From Paenibacillus sophorae (GTDB lineage Bacteria > Bacillota > Bacilli > Paenibacillales > Paenibacillaceae): 64,000 nt of DNA. How positions within the stretch are numbered: position 1 is the first letter of the stretch; every line of letters starts with the position of its first letter. Of the stretch, positions 44,298-53,554 are shown piece by piece. Made by a program: the position numbers and the translations under genes. The stretch spans positions 3,100,001 to 3,164,000 of the forward strand of contig NZ_CP076607.1 in NCBI RefSeq assembly GCF_018966525.1. Reading direction: 5' to 3'. The notes under the pieces are model-generated. The model saw nothing but the letters and a program-made list of their open reading frames with translations, was not told the DNA's origin and searched no databases.

Positions 44298-45611
44298 GTG
44301 TCGGAATCGGCTTTGTTGAAACATCCTTGCTACAATGAAGAAGCGCATCACCATTTTGCGCGTATGCATGTAGCCGTAGCGCCTAAGTGTAATATACGAT
44401 GCAACTACTGTAATCCCAAATTCGATTGTGTCAACGAGAGCCGCCCAGGTGTCGTCAGTGAGGTGCTTTCGCCGGAAGAAGCCAGCGACCGGGTTTCCCG
44501 TACAATGGCGCAGCTGCCCAATTTATCGGTGGTTGGAATCGCCGGACCCGGTGACCCGCTGGCAAATGCCGAGGCAACTTTCCGCACCTTTCGCAACCTG
44601 GCGTCGCTTGATCCCGATCTTCACCTGTGCTTGAGCACGAACGGACTTATGCTGCCTGATTATGTGGAGGAGATAAAAGAACTGGGTATCCGGCATGTGA
44701 CGGTTACGATGAATGCGATTGATCCGAAGATTGGGGCTCGCATTTATTCGAACATTTTCTATCAAGGGGAAGTCTACCGCGATGAGGCAGCAGCCGCACT
44801 GCTGATCGAAAGGCAGCTTCTTGGGATCGAAATGCTTGCAAAGGCCGGGGTGCTGTGCAAGGTCAACTCCGTGCATATCCCGGAAGTCAATGGAGAACAT
44901 TTGCGGGAAGTAACCCGTAAGGTCAAGGAGCTTGGAGCCTTCAGCCACAATATTATGCCGCTGATTTTGTCCCCCGGGAGTTTCTTTGAGAAGAAAGGCT
45001 TCCGCGTTCCGACAAATGAGGAATCGATTGAGGTGCAGCGCGCCTCCGCGGAGATCATGCCGGTCATGCGCCACTGCCGCCAGTGCAGAGCGGATGCGGT
45101 CGGAATGCTTGGCGGCGATCTGAGCCAGACGCCTGAAATGATGCCTGCTGAGCGGTATTTTGATAAGTCAGCACGGGATGAAATCCAGCAGCAGCTATTA
45201 TCCCGGATGAAGCAGCGGCATGACGAGCCTAAGGGAGATTGGGGCGGCGCGGTCCGGGTAGCTGTGGCCACCAGAGGCTCGGGCGAGATCAATCAGCATT
45301 TCGGACATGCCAAGGAGTTCCTTGTCTACGAAGTCAATGGCTTGGGCGAGTCCCGGTTAATCGGCGTTCGTAAGGTGCAGGCCTATTGCAATGGTACGGC
45401 AGAGTGCGGTGAGGACGGAGACGGTGGGGCCCGCGTGTTCTCGGAGACGGTTCAAATGCTTAAGGATTGCGCGCTCCTGCTCTGTTCCGGCATCGGTAAG
45501 GCTCCGGCCAGCAAACTGCAGTATGCCGGAATTATGCCGATCGTCTGCAAGGGCGAGATCGATACACAATTGAAGAAGAATGTGAAGTATTTAAATTATT
45601 TTGCCCAGTAG
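44298..45611 (+). CDS. nifB: nitrogenase cofactor biosynthesis protein NifB (with NifX-like domain)
   Basis: A 437-residue radical SAM enzyme that fuses [4Fe-4S] clusters with insertion of carbide to make NifB-co, the precursor of all nitrogenase cofactors. N-terminal HPCYNEEAHHHFARMHVAVA and the CX3CX2C motif CNIRCNYC (Cys31, 35, 38) with NPKFDCVNESRPGV are diagnostic. The C-terminal part (about residue 315 onward; VRVAVATRGSGEINQHFGHA) is the NifX/NafY-like cluster-binding domain. GTG start after GAAGGGAGAG. First gene of the cofactor block, upstream of E/N/X-like genes. Confidence 0.95.
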   Translation: MSESALLKHPCYNEEAHHHFARMHVAVAPKCNIRCNYCNPKFDCVNESRPGVVSEVLSPEEASDRVSRTMAQLPNLSVVGIAGPGDPLANAEATFRTFRNLASLDPDLHLCLSTNGLMLPDYVEEIKELGIRHVTVTMNAIDPKIGARIYSNIFYQGEVYRDEAAAALLIERQLLGIEMLAKAGVLCKVNSVHIPEVNGEHLREVTRKVKELGAFSHNIMPLILSPGSFFEKKGFRVPTNEESIEVQRASAEIMPVMRHCRQCRADAVGMLGGDLSQTPEMMPAERYFDKSARDEIQQQLLSRMKQRHDEPKGDWGGAVRVAVATRGSGEINQHFGHAKEFLVYEVNGLGESRLIGVRKVQAYCNGTAECGEDGDGGARVFSETVQMLKDCALLLCSGIGKAPASKLQYAGIMPIVCKGEIDTQLKKNVKYLNYFAQ

Positions 45612-45642
45612 CTTCTCATAAAAAAATATTGAGTAAGGCTGC

Positions 45643-45672
45643 AAATACGGGTACATCTGTACCCGTATTTTG
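45643..45672 (+). terminator. hairpin between nifB and nifE, possible attenuator
   Basis: A perfect 13-bp inverted repeat (45643-45655 with 45658-45670) ending in TTTTG. In the middle of an otherwise co-directional block it may lower read-through into the E/N genes or stabilise the nifB message. Confidence 0.6.
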
Positions 45673-45744
45673 TACATCGGCGACCGGTATCCAAATCTGA
45701 GGGTCCGCCTAACTGAGCGTACGCCTGTGAAGGGAGGATGTTTT

Positions 45745-47097
45745 ATGCCGAAAGGAAAGAACAATCTTTTTGTGGAACCCGATTGCGAACACAACGGACA
45801 GGAGAAAAAGGGGTGTGCCCGGCCGAGGCCCGGTGATGTGTCACGCGGATGCCCCTGTGCCGGTTCGCTCACTGCGCTTATGCCAATTGCGGATGCGGCG
45901 CACCTGGTTCACGGGACGGCCGCCTGCCTGGAAAGCCGGTGGGGCAAATTCGGGGACCGGATCGATTTCAGCCATCTGTCCGGTTATGGCTTCTCGACTC
46001 AATTAACCGAACAGGATATGGCTATGGGCGGCGAGAGAAAATTGCTCCAATCGATCGGTTATATCGCCTCCAATTACAACCCTCCAGCCATATTCGTGTA
46101 CGCCACATGCATAACGGTGCTGTCGATGGAGGATCTTGATTCCATTTGCGAAGAGGCGGAGGAGATTTGGGGGATACCGGTTATTCCGGTTCATAGTCCC
46201 GGCTTCAGCGGCAGCAGCAGCAATATGGGGAGACGGCTCGCCGGCGAGGCGCTTATGGACAGGGTGATTGGGAAAGGGGCGCCACAGCAAGATAAACTCA
46301 CGGAATTCGATATTAATTTAATTGGGGAGTACCATGGCCAGGAAGAAGGGAAGAGCATTGAAGCGCTGCTTGCCAAGGCTGGTATTCGTGTGCTTGCGAA
46401 AATAACGGAGGAAAGCCACTTTGCTGAAGTAAGCTGTGCGCATTTGGCGAAAGTCAACATGGTGGTTTGCAGCCGTTCGATGATTACTCTGGCACGGAAA
46501 ATGAAGGATAAATACGATATACCCTATTTTGAAGGCTCTTTTTATGGAGAGCGCGAGATCCGGTTCACCATGCGGCAAATCGGGTTTCACTTTGCTAACG
46601 CCGATCTGGACAAACGCCTGCTCCGCTATATCCGCAAAGAAGAAGAGCGGCTGCGCGTCGAGATTGCTCCCGTCCGCAGGGCGCTGAAGGGGAAGATGGT
46701 TGTATTATACACCGACGGGTTGGAGAGTTGGACATATCTGACCATGCTCCAGGAGCTGGGTCTCAAAATTGCCGCAATTGGAACGAATCGAAATGCCCAG
46801 GAAGATATGTCCCGGATCAGGGAACGGCTGAATGAAGGGACCGTCATTATCAATGACTGCGATGACCACCAAATTTTGCAAGTCTACCGTGAACGCAAGG
46901 CTGATCTGATGATTGTCAGCGGGCGGAACGAATTTGTGCCGCTGAAGGAGCGCATCCCTTTCCTCAGTGTAGGCTGGGATCGGCATGTCTCTTATGCCGG
47001 ATATACCGGGGTGCGTAATTTTGCGGAAGATTTGCTTGGAACTTTGGAGCAGCCGGTATGGGTAACCAGCGGCAAGAGCGCTCCTTGGGAAGGATAA
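45745..47097 (+). CDS. nifE: NifE-like cofactor scaffold subunit
   Basis: A 450-residue protein of the nitrogenase component 1 family. GCPCAGSLTALMPIADAAHLVHG corresponds to the NifE start region (ALLPIADVAHIVHG in classical NifE), followed by VYATCITVLSMEDLDSICEE and PVHSPGFSGSSSNMG. With the next gene it would form the E2N2 scaffold that matures NifB-co with homocitrate. Start ATG at 45745 with GAAGGGAGGA upstream; the open frame to 45670 is not used. It is divergent from Mo-type NifE and belongs to the Fe-only system by context. Confidence 0.82.
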   Translation: MPKGKNNLFVEPDCEHNGQEKKGCARPRPGDVSRGCPCAGSLTALMPIADAAHLVHGTAACLESRWGKFGDRIDFSHLSGYGFSTQLTEQDMAMGGERKLLQSIGYIASNYNPPAIFVYATCITVLSMEDLDSICEEAEEIWGIPVIPVHSPGFSGSSSNMGRRLAGEALMDRVIGKGAPQQDKLTEFDINLIGEYHGQEEGKSIEALLAKAGIRVLAKITEESHFAEVSCAHLAKVNMVVCSRSMITLARKMKDKYDIPYFEGSFYGEREIRFTMRQIGFHFANADLDKRLLRYIRKEEERLRVEIAPVRRALKGKMVVLYTDGLESWTYLTMLQELGLKIAAIGTNRNAQEDMSRIRERLNEGTVIINDCDDHQILQVYRERKADLMIVSGRNEFVPLKERIPFLSVGWDRHVSYAGYTGVRNFAEDLLGTLEQPVWVTSGKSAPWEG

Positions 47098-47101
47098 TGT
47101 C

Positions 47102-48424
47102 ATGAATCCGTACAGAGAGAATTTGAGCAAGCCTTTGTCAGTCAATCCGTTCCGCGTCAGCCAGGCTGTCGGTGGCGTGCTGGCTCTGCAGGGATTTTTT
47201 CGGTCGCTGCCTATTATTTACGGAGCGCATGGCTGTGTGGAAGCGGTTGGGGAGATGCTGTCGCAGCATTATCAGGAACCGATTGCGCTTCAAAATGTGA
47301 GCGTCCATGATTCGAATTTGATTTTTGGCGGAAGCGAAAGCGCCCAGGATGCGCTGGAATTGGCGATGTCCCGTTACAAGCCCGATTTGATCGTGCTGAT
47401 CGGCACTTCACTGACGGAGATGGTGGGCGAGGATTTGGAAAATGATGTGAAGCTGTTCATTAAGAAACACAGCAGAACACTCGGAAACTGCCTGGTCTTG
47501 TCGCTTCAAATGCCGGATTACGAAGGATCGCTTGAAACGGGATATGCCCGAATGACGGAGCGGATTGTGGAAGCGGTGGTCAGATTATCTGGAGGAACGA
47601 ACCGCAAAAAACGCCGCAACCGCATTAATTTACTTGCAGGACCTCATTTGACTCCCGGGGATGTTATGGAGCTTCGGGAGATTATATCCTCTTTTGGACT
47701 CGAAGTCATCACCCTGCCGGACCTCTCCTCATCGCTCTGCGGCCATCTGCTTATCGGGAATACCAAGCTGTCAAGAGGCGGGGTGCCACTTGATTATCTG
47801 GACAAGATGATGACATCTGGATGTACGGTTGCGGTCGGGGAATGTATGGAAGGTGCTGCCCGTGCAATTGAGCAGTCATCCGGTATTCCATACCATGTGT
47901 TTCCAAGTCTGACCGGGCTTCAGGCCTCTGATGATTTCTTTGAGTTTCTGCGCAAGCAAAGCCGGACCGAAGTGCAGGTAAAGTACCGCTGGCAGCGGCA
48001 GATCCTGCTCGACAGTATGCTTGATGCACGTAACGCCTACCGGGGAAAACGCATTATTGCCGCATTGGAACCGGACCATCTGCTGGGATTGTCCGGCTGG
48101 CTTGGAGAGATTGGTGTGAGGTCCTTTCGCGCCGTGTCGCCGTCGTCATCGCCTGTGCTGGATAAAATCAAAGGAGAAGTGCAGATCGGTGATCTGGAGG
48201 ATATGGAACTCTTGGCTGAAGATGGTGCGGACCTGTGGATCGGCAGCTCTCTCAGCGAACAGGGAGCGCTGCGTCGAGGGATTGCATTTGAGCCAATGGG
48301 CTTCCCCATATTTAACAGGCTGGGCAGCTTCTTGACTGTCAGCGTCGGTTACCGGGGTACGACGGAAATACTGGGCCGGATCGGCAACGCGCTGCTCAGG
48401 GCGGAGAGGAGAGTGCATAAATGA
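47102..48424 (+). CDS. nifN: NifN-like cofactor scaffold subunit
   Basis: A 440-residue nitrogenase component 1-like protein. PFRVSQAVGGVLALQGFFRS and LPIIYGAHGCVEAVGEMLSQ align with the NifN/NifK N-terminal region; TSLTEMVGEDLENDVK is the usual helix after the central strand. It starts 4 nt after the NifE-like stop, with GGAAGGA before the ATG, and overlaps nifX by 4 nt. It is expected to pair with the NifE-like protein. Confidence 0.82.
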   Translation: MNPYRENLSKPLSVNPFRVSQAVGGVLALQGFFRSLPIIYGAHGCVEAVGEMLSQHYQEPIALQNVSVHDSNLIFGGSESAQDALELAMSRYKPDLIVLIGTSLTEMVGEDLENDVKLFIKKHSRTLGNCLVLSLQMPDYEGSLETGYARMTERIVEAVVRLSGGTNRKKRRNRINLLAGPHLTPGDVMELREIISSFGLEVITLPDLSSSLCGHLLIGNTKLSRGGVPLDYLDKMMTSGCTVAVGECMEGAARAIEQSSGIPYHVFPSLTGLQASDDFFEFLRKQSRTEVQVKYRWQRQILLDSMLDARNAYRGKRIIAALEPDHLLGLSGWLGEIGVRSFRAVSPSSSPVLDKIKGEVQIGDLEDMELLAEDGADLWIGSSLSEQGALRRGIAFEPMGFPIFNRLGSFLTVSVGYRGTTEILGRIGNALLRAERRVHK

Positions 48425-48804
48425 GGGTCGCATTTGCTTCCAAGGATGGGAAGCATATCGATGAGCATTTTGGACAATGCCGCTCATTTTCAATATTTGA
48501 ACTGAACGTGGAAAAGTATAAGTGGCTGGAATCGCGGACGGTGTACGCAGAGGACGAAACAGAAGAGCATGAGAGCCGGGTTGCCCATAGGGTGGAGGCG
48601 ATCGGGGACTGTACGCTGCTGTTCGTATGCAGTATAGGCAACGATGCCATGAAACAGTTAATGAAGGATGGAATCATGATCTTGAAAGTGGAACCGGAGT
48701 CGGAGGTCATCCCCCAGATGGACAGGCTCTTGAACCTGATGCGTGAACGTCCTCCGCTGTGGCTGATCAAATCTTTGCGCCGGGCTGGAGAATGGTCCGA
48801 ATAG
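48421..48804 (+). CDS. nifX: NifX-like cofactor-binding protein
   Basis: A 127-residue protein of the NifX/NifY/VnfX type with MRVAFASKDGKHIDEHFGQC at the start, similar to the C-terminal domain of the NifB here. It probably carries or stores a cofactor precursor between the scaffold and the apo-enzyme. It starts in an ATGA overlap with the NifN-like gene and ends the cofactor block before a terminator. Confidence 0.82.
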   Translation: MRVAFASKDGKHIDEHFGQCRSFSIFELNVEKYKWLESRTVYAEDETEEHESRVAHRVEAIGDCTLLFVCSIGNDAMKQLMKDGIMILKVEPESEVIPQMDRLLNLMRERPPLWLIKSLRRAGEWSE

Positions 48805-48844
48805 ATATGGGAATATGGATATACATGATTGTAAATAAAGTGCA

Positions 48845-48915
48845 GCCTCGCTTGTGATCCGCAGTCCGTCAAGGATTTGCAGACTCGCCGGCGAGGCTTT
48901 TCTCTTTTTTTATCG
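48845..48915 (+). terminator. terminator after nifX
   Basis: GCCTCGC (48845-48851) pairs with GCGAGGC (48891-48897), followed by TTTTCTCTTTTTTT. It separates the cofactor genes from the anf operon. Confidence 0.75.
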
Positions 48916-49017
48916 CGATTATTCTATCCGGAGTGCCGATATTTGCTGGTGCATGAACGGAGTGAATTTTTATGAAAACGCTATGAAAATGCGATAAATC
49001 AGGCAAAAACCAACTTG

Positions 49018-49034
49018 TGTTATATTATCTAACA
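49018..49034 (+). promoter_or_regulatory. GlnR/TnrA box upstream of anfH
   Basis: TGTTA-N7-TAACA is a perfect match to the GlnR/TnrA consensus TGTNA-N7-TNACA. In Paenibacillus, GlnR is known to control nif operons in response to nitrogen. The box lies 226 bp before the anfH start. Confidence 0.75.
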
Positions 49035-49040
49035 TTAATT

Positions 49041-49068
49041 TTGAATAAACTGTTTTTCGCTTTACGAA
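49041..49068 (+). promoter_or_regulatory. candidate anfH promoter
   Basis: TTGAAT (49041-49046), 16-bp spacer, TACGAA (49063-49068), directly downstream of the GlnR box. The -10 is weak, as expected for an activated promoter. Confidence 0.4.
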
Positions 49069-49259
49069 ATATGCCGAATTTATTGATGCGATGTCGCAGG
49101 GCAGGCTACTATGTACTTAAGACGCAAGCGAAATAACAGAAAGCGTCAGAATAACTTACGCAGATTACGGAGGTGTGCGGAAGGTATCGGACGTCCGTAA
49201 ACGGGCGGAAACGGTAAGGTTGGTTGGCAGATCCGAAAAACGAGAGGAGAAATTTTAAA
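49069..49259 (+). other. long 5' leader of anfH
   Basis: About 180 nt without a convincing gene. TACGGA (49166-49171) and TCCGTA (49194-49199) form a stem around GC-rich sequence. A 21-codon frame at 49071 lacks a ribosome site. The leader may stabilise the abundant anfH message. Confidence 0.35.
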
Positions 49260-50087
49260 ATGACAAGAAAAATCGCTATCTACGGTAAAGGCGGAATCGG
49301 TAAATCCACAACTCAACAAAACACTGCAGCGGCAATGGCTTATTATCATAACAAAAAAATCTTCATCCATGGCTGCGACCCGAAAGCTGACTCCACACGG
49401 ATGATTCTCGGCGGTATGAACCAAAAGACGCTGATGGATATGCTTCGCGATGACGGCGCGGAAAACATCACTACGGAAAAGGTAGTAAAAGCCGGTTACC
49501 TGGACATCCAATGCGTTGAGTCCGGCGGTCCGGAACCAGGAGTAGGCTGCGCAGGCCGCGGCGTTATCACCGCTATCGACCTGATGGAAGCTAACGGAGC
49601 TTATACTGACGACCTCGACTTTGTATTCTTCGACGTACTCGGCGACGTTGTATGCGGCGGTTTCGCAATGCCGATTCGCGACGGTAAAGCTCAGGAAGTG
49701 TACATCGTAGCATCCGGTGAAATGATGGCCATCTACGCAGCAAACAATATCTGTAAAGGTCTTGTAAAATATGCAAAACAAAGCGGAGTTCGCCTCGGCG
49801 GCATCATCTGCAACAGCCGTAACGTTGATAAAGAAAGAGAGTTCCTGGAAGAGTTCACAGCCGCTATCGGAACTCAAATGATTCACTTCATGCCTCGTAA
49901 CAACATCGTGCAAAAAGCCGAATTTAACAAAAAGACGGTTGTCGAATTCGATCCGGAACATGAACAAGCTCATGAGTACGGCGAACTGGCACGCAAAATC
50001 ATTGAAAATGAAATGTTCGTTATTCCTAAGCCGCTGAGCATGGATCAACTGGAAGCGATGGTTTCCAAATACGGTATTGTCGACTAA
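49260..50087 (+). CDS. anfH: Fe-only nitrogenase iron protein AnfH (dinitrogenase reductase)
   Basis: A 275-residue homodimeric ATPase that passes electrons to AnfDGK. Walker A GKGGIGKST (residues 9-17), the [4Fe-4S] ligands Cys97 (VGCAGRGV) and Cys132 (DVVCGGF), and Arg100, the residue modified by ADP-ribosylation in some species. The length equals that of Azotobacter AnfH as I know it. Start ATG at 49260 with AGAGGAG upstream; the open frame from 49224 is not used. Strong first gene of anfHDGK under a GlnR box; typing as AnfH rests on the adjacent anfD, anfG and anfK. Confidence 0.95.
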   Translation: MTRKIAIYGKGGIGKSTTQQNTAAAMAYYHNKKIFIHGCDPKADSTRMILGGMNQKTLMDMLRDDGAENITTEKVVKAGYLDIQCVESGGPEPGVGCAGRGVITAIDLMEANGAYTDDLDFVFFDVLGDVVCGGFAMPIRDGKAQEVYIVASGEMMAIYAANNICKGLVKYAKQSGVRLGGIICNSRNVDKEREFLEEFTAAIGTQMIHFMPRNNIVQKAEFNKKTVVEFDPEHEQAHEYGELARKIIENEMFVIPKPLSMDQLEAMVSKYGIVD

Positions 50088-50105
50088 AAAAGGAGGGACG
50101 AACCT

Positions 50106-51671
50106 ATGCCACATCATCGTTTTGAATGCAGTGAATGCATTCCTGAAAGAGAGAAGCACGCCGTCGTCAAAGGCCCGGGCGAAGATTTGACGGATGCCCT
50201 TCCTCTTGGCTATCTTAACACGATTCCAGGAACGATCTCCGAACGCGGCTGCGCCTACTGCGGAGCCAAGCACGTAATCGGAACGCCGATGAAGGACGTT
50301 ATCCACATCAGCCACGGACCGGTTGGTTGTACCTACGACACCTGGCAAACGAAGCGTTATATCAGTGATAACGACAACTTCCAGTTGAAGAACACTTTTG
50401 CCACGGACGTTAAGGAAAAGCATATCGTATTCGGTGCCGAAAAGCTGCTGAAGCAAAATATTATTGAAGCTTTCAAAGCATTCCCGGACATCAAGCGCAT
50501 GACCATCTATCAAACCTGCGCCACTGCCCTGATCGGCGACGACATCGGTGCGGTTGCGGATGAAGTCATGGAAGAAATGCCCGATGTGGATATCTTCGTA
50601 TGTAACTCCCCCGGCTTTGCGGGACCGAGCCAATCCGGCGGTCACCACAAAATCAACATCGCTTGGGTCAAGAATAAGGTTGGAACGGTTGAACCTGAAA
50701 TTTACAGCGACTATGTAATTAACTATGTCGGTGAATATAACATCCAGGGCGACCAGGAAGTGATGCAGGACTATTTCAAAAGAATGGGCATTCAAGTTCT
50801 GTCCACCTTTACTGGCAATGGCTCCTATGACGATCTGAGAGCGATGCATAAGGCTCATCTGAATGTTCTGGAATGCGCGCGTTCAGCGGAATATATCTGT
50901 AACGAGCTGCGCGTGAAATATAACATTCCTCGTCTGGACATTGACGGTTTCGGCTTCGAGCCGCTCTCCTCTTCCCTGCGGAAGATTGGGATCTTCTTCG
51001 GCATCGAAGACCGCGCCCAAGCGATCATCGACGAAGAAACTGCAAGATGGAAGCCTGAGCTGGAGTGGTACAAGGAACGTCTGAAAGGCAAGAAAGTCTG
51101 CCTGTGGCCGGGCGGCTCCAAGCTGTGGCACTGGGCGAACGTTATCCATGAAGAAATGGGCCTAGAAGTCGTATCCGTGTATACGAAATTCGGCCACCAA
51201 GGCGACATGGAGAAAGGTATTGCCCGCTGTGAAGAAGGCGCGCTGGCCATTGACGATCCGAATGAATTGGAGGGTCTGGAAGCGATGGAGAAACTGAAAC
51301 CGGATGTTATCTTTACCGGTAAACGTCCAGGTGAAGTTGCCAAGAAAGTCCGTGTGCCGTATCTGAACGCGCATGCATACCACAATGGACCTTACAAAGG
51401 CTACGAAGGATGGGTTCGTTTCGCACGCGATATCTACAATGCGATTTACTCGCCAATCCATCAGCTGTCAGGTATTGACATCAGCAAGGACGAAATTGCG
51501 ACGGATAAAGGCTTCAGCACGCAAAGACTGGTGTCTGATGCGAATCTGCCCGAAGAAGTCAAGAACTCGGAAACGCTCAGACAATATACCGGCGGATTTG
51601 ACTCCGTGTCCAAGCTGCGGAACAAGACTTATCCGTACCTGGAGCAACGGGCTGCCAGCGTAGAAGCTTAA
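50106..51671 (+). CDS. anfD: Fe-only nitrogenase alpha subunit AnfD
   Basis: A 521-residue catalytic subunit. The start MPHHRFECSECIPER is characteristic for AnfD. P-cluster ligands Cys49, Cys75 and Cys138; FeFe-cofactor ligands Cys257 (LNVLECARSAEYIC) and His423 (NAHAYHNGPYKGYEG). These two positions agree with my recollection of Azotobacter AnfD. Together with AnfK and AnfG it reduces N2 at an all-iron cofactor. The ribosome site AGGAGGG lies before the ATG, 18 nt after anfH. Confidence 0.96.
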   Translation: MPHHRFECSECIPEREKHAVVKGPGEDLTDALPLGYLNTIPGTISERGCAYCGAKHVIGTPMKDVIHISHGPVGCTYDTWQTKRYISDNDNFQLKNTFATDVKEKHIVFGAEKLLKQNIIEAFKAFPDIKRMTIYQTCATALIGDDIGAVADEVMEEMPDVDIFVCNSPGFAGPSQSGGHHKINIAWVKNKVGTVEPEIYSDYVINYVGEYNIQGDQEVMQDYFKRMGIQVLSTFTGNGSYDDLRAMHKAHLNVLECARSAEYICNELRVKYNIPRLDIDGFGFEPLSSSLRKIGIFFGIEDRAQAIIDEETARWKPELEWYKERLKGKKVCLWPGGSKLWHWANVIHEEMGLEVVSVYTKFGHQGDMEKGIARCEEGALAIDDPNELEGLEAMEKLKPDVIFTGKRPGEVAKKVRVPYLNAHAYHNGPYKGYEGWVRFARDIYNAIYSPIHQLSGIDISKDEIATDKGFSTQRLVSDANLPEEVKNSETLRQYTGGFDSVSKLRNKTYPYLEQRAASVEA

Positions 51672-51687
51672 GAGGGAGGAAACGTAA

Positions 51688-52041
51688 GTGGAAGAGAACG
51701 TGCTGAAAGAACGGGTCGCTCAGCTGGAAGACCATATTTTGAAAAAATGCCTCTGGCAGTTCCACTCCCGTGCCTGGGACCGGGAAAGACAGAATGAGAA
51801 CATTCTGGGCAAAACCATGCAAATTCTGTGCGGCGAGCCGGTTGCGAAAGAAACGGCTGAAGACAGATGCTACTATGCTGACGCTGTTTGTCTGGCGGAT
51901 GCATATAAAGAGCGGTTTGATTGGATTAATACACTGAACGTAGCCGAAATCAAAGAGGTTATGGCCGCATTGAAAGAACGGATTGACTATGTGACCATTA
52001 CGGGGTCGCTGAACGAAGAGTTGACCGTTAAACAATACTAA
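51688..52041 (+). CDS. anfG: Fe-only nitrogenase delta subunit AnfG
   Basis: A 117-residue subunit found only in V- and Fe-only nitrogenases. CLWQFHSRAWDRERQNENIL and CYYADAVCLADAYKERFDWI are family signatures. It lies between anfD and anfK, as in other anf operons. It begins with GTG after GAGGGAGG, which may lower its yield relative to D and K. Slightly shorter than the Azotobacter protein. Its presence rules out a Mo-type enzyme. Confidence 0.95.
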   Translation: MEENVLKERVAQLEDHILKKCLWQFHSRAWDRERQNENILGKTMQILCGEPVAKETAEDRCYYADAVCLADAYKERFDWINTLNVAEIKEVMAALKERIDYVTITGSLNEELTVKQY

Positions 52042-52061
52042 CCCCGAGAGGAGCAATACGG

Positions 52062-53447
52062 ATGTCTTGTGATTTGAAACCCAAAGATCGCGCCGGTGTG
52101 ATCAATCCGATTTTCACATGCCAACCAGCCGGCGCGCAGTTTGCCAGCATCGGCATCAAAGACTGTATCGGAATCGTCCATGGAGGACAAGGCTGCGTAA
52201 TGTTCGTCCGCCTGTGGTTCTCCCAGCATTTCAAGGATAACTTCCTCATGGCTTCGTCCTCGGTGCATGAAGACGGCGCGGTATTCGGCGCACTTGACCG
52301 TGTGGAAACTGCGGTTGACGTACTGCTGATGCGTTACCCGGATGTAAAGGTTGTCCCAATTATCACCACATGCTCGACGGAAGTTATCGGCGATGATGTT
52401 GACGGTGTAATCAGAAAGCTTAATGCCGGACTGATTAAGGAAAAATATGCCGACCGCGAAGTTCATCTGGTTGCCATTCATACGCCTAGCTTCGTGGGAA
52501 GCCATGTAACGGGCTACGATGTGGCATTGGATGCTTTCGTCCAATACTTTGCCAAGAAAGGCGAGCCGAACGGCAAGCTGAACCTGATCACCGGCTGGGT
52601 TAACCCAGGCGATGTAACGGTGCTGAAAGGTCTGCTGTCCGCTATGGACATCGACGCCACGGTTCTGTTCGAAATCGAAGAATTCGATTCCCCGCTGCTG
52701 CCGGACAAGAGCGGCGAATCCCACGGCACTACTACGATTGAGGATCTGCAAGGCACGGCGAACGCCATCGGCACGATCGCCCTTAACCGGTATGAAGGCG
52801 GAAAAGCAGCTAAATATCTGGAAAATGAATTCGATGTCAAGGCAATCGTCGGACCGACTCCGATTGGTATCCGGAACACGGATACTTTCCTGCAAAATCT
52901 GAAGAACATGACGGGCAAACCGATTCCGCAATCGCTCGTGAAAGAACGCGGTGTCGCGATCGACGCTATCACCGACGTCACGCACATGTTCCTGGCTGAT
53001 AAGAGAGTTGCCATTTACGGACACCCGGATCTTGTTATCGGACTTGCCGAATATTGTCTAGACCTCGAAATGAAGCCTGTGCTTCTGCTGCTGGGCGACG
53101 ATCACGGGGGCTACAAAACCGATCCCCGGATCAAAGCTCTTCAGGAAAATGTAGAGTTTGATATGGAAATCATTATGAACGCTGACCTTATGGATTTGGA
53201 AAGCCGCCTGCAGAACGGACTTGAACTGGATCTTATTCTGGGACATTCCAAAGGCCGGTTCATCTCCATCGACTACAAAGTGCCGATGGTTCGTGTAGGG
53301 TTCCCGACTTATGACCGCGCGGGATTGTACCGTCATCCGGTTGTCGGCTACAAAGGCGCGATCTGGCTTGCCGAAGAAATGGCGAACACGCTGTTCACCG
53401 ACATGGAATACAAAAAGAACAAAGAATGGCTGCTGAATGTTTGGTAG
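52062..53447 (+). CDS. anfK: Fe-only nitrogenase beta subunit AnfK
   Basis: A 461-residue subunit carrying the other half of the P-cluster (Cys20, Cys45, Cys104: INPIFTCQPAGAQ, GGQGCVMFVR, ITTCSTEVIGDDVDG). GYDVALDAFVQYFAKK and the end TDMEYKKNKEWLLNVW are close to known AnfK proteins. The ribosome site GAGAGGAG is 20 nt after anfG. Last of the structural genes. Confidence 0.96.
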   Translation: MSCDLKPKDRAGVINPIFTCQPAGAQFASIGIKDCIGIVHGGQGCVMFVRLWFSQHFKDNFLMASSSVHEDGAVFGALDRVETAVDVLLMRYPDVKVVPIITTCSTEVIGDDVDGVIRKLNAGLIKEKYADREVHLVAIHTPSFVGSHVTGYDVALDAFVQYFAKKGEPNGKLNLITGWVNPGDVTVLKGLLSAMDIDATVLFEIEEFDSPLLPDKSGESHGTTTIEDLQGTANAIGTIALNRYEGGKAAKYLENEFDVKAIVGPTPIGIRNTDTFLQNLKNMTGKPIPQSLVKERGVAIDAITDVTHMFLADKRVAIYGHPDLVIGLAEYCLDLEMKPVLLLLGDDHGGYKTDPRIKALQENVEFDMEIIMNADLMDLESRLQNGLELDLILGHSKGRFISIDYKVPMVRVGFPTYDRAGLYRHPVVGYKGAIWLAEEMANTLFTDMEYKKNKEWLLNVW

Positions 53448-53554
53448 GATAATGCAGCAAACCGATAATCTGCTCTGATCTGTATTTAATGAATCTGCCG
53501 GACCCGAGGCCTATGAGGGTTCGGCAGTATTTCAATATAAGGGGGAAATCCGGC

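Noticed and set aside
49146..50858. 570-codon open frame on the minus strand opposite anfH and anfD
   Set aside because: It is the antisense shadow of highly conserved nitrogenase genes with strong codon bias; the protein has no recognisable domain and no ribosome site.
52038..53024. 328-codon minus-strand frame opposite anfK
   Set aside because: Antisense shadow of anfK with no family similarity.
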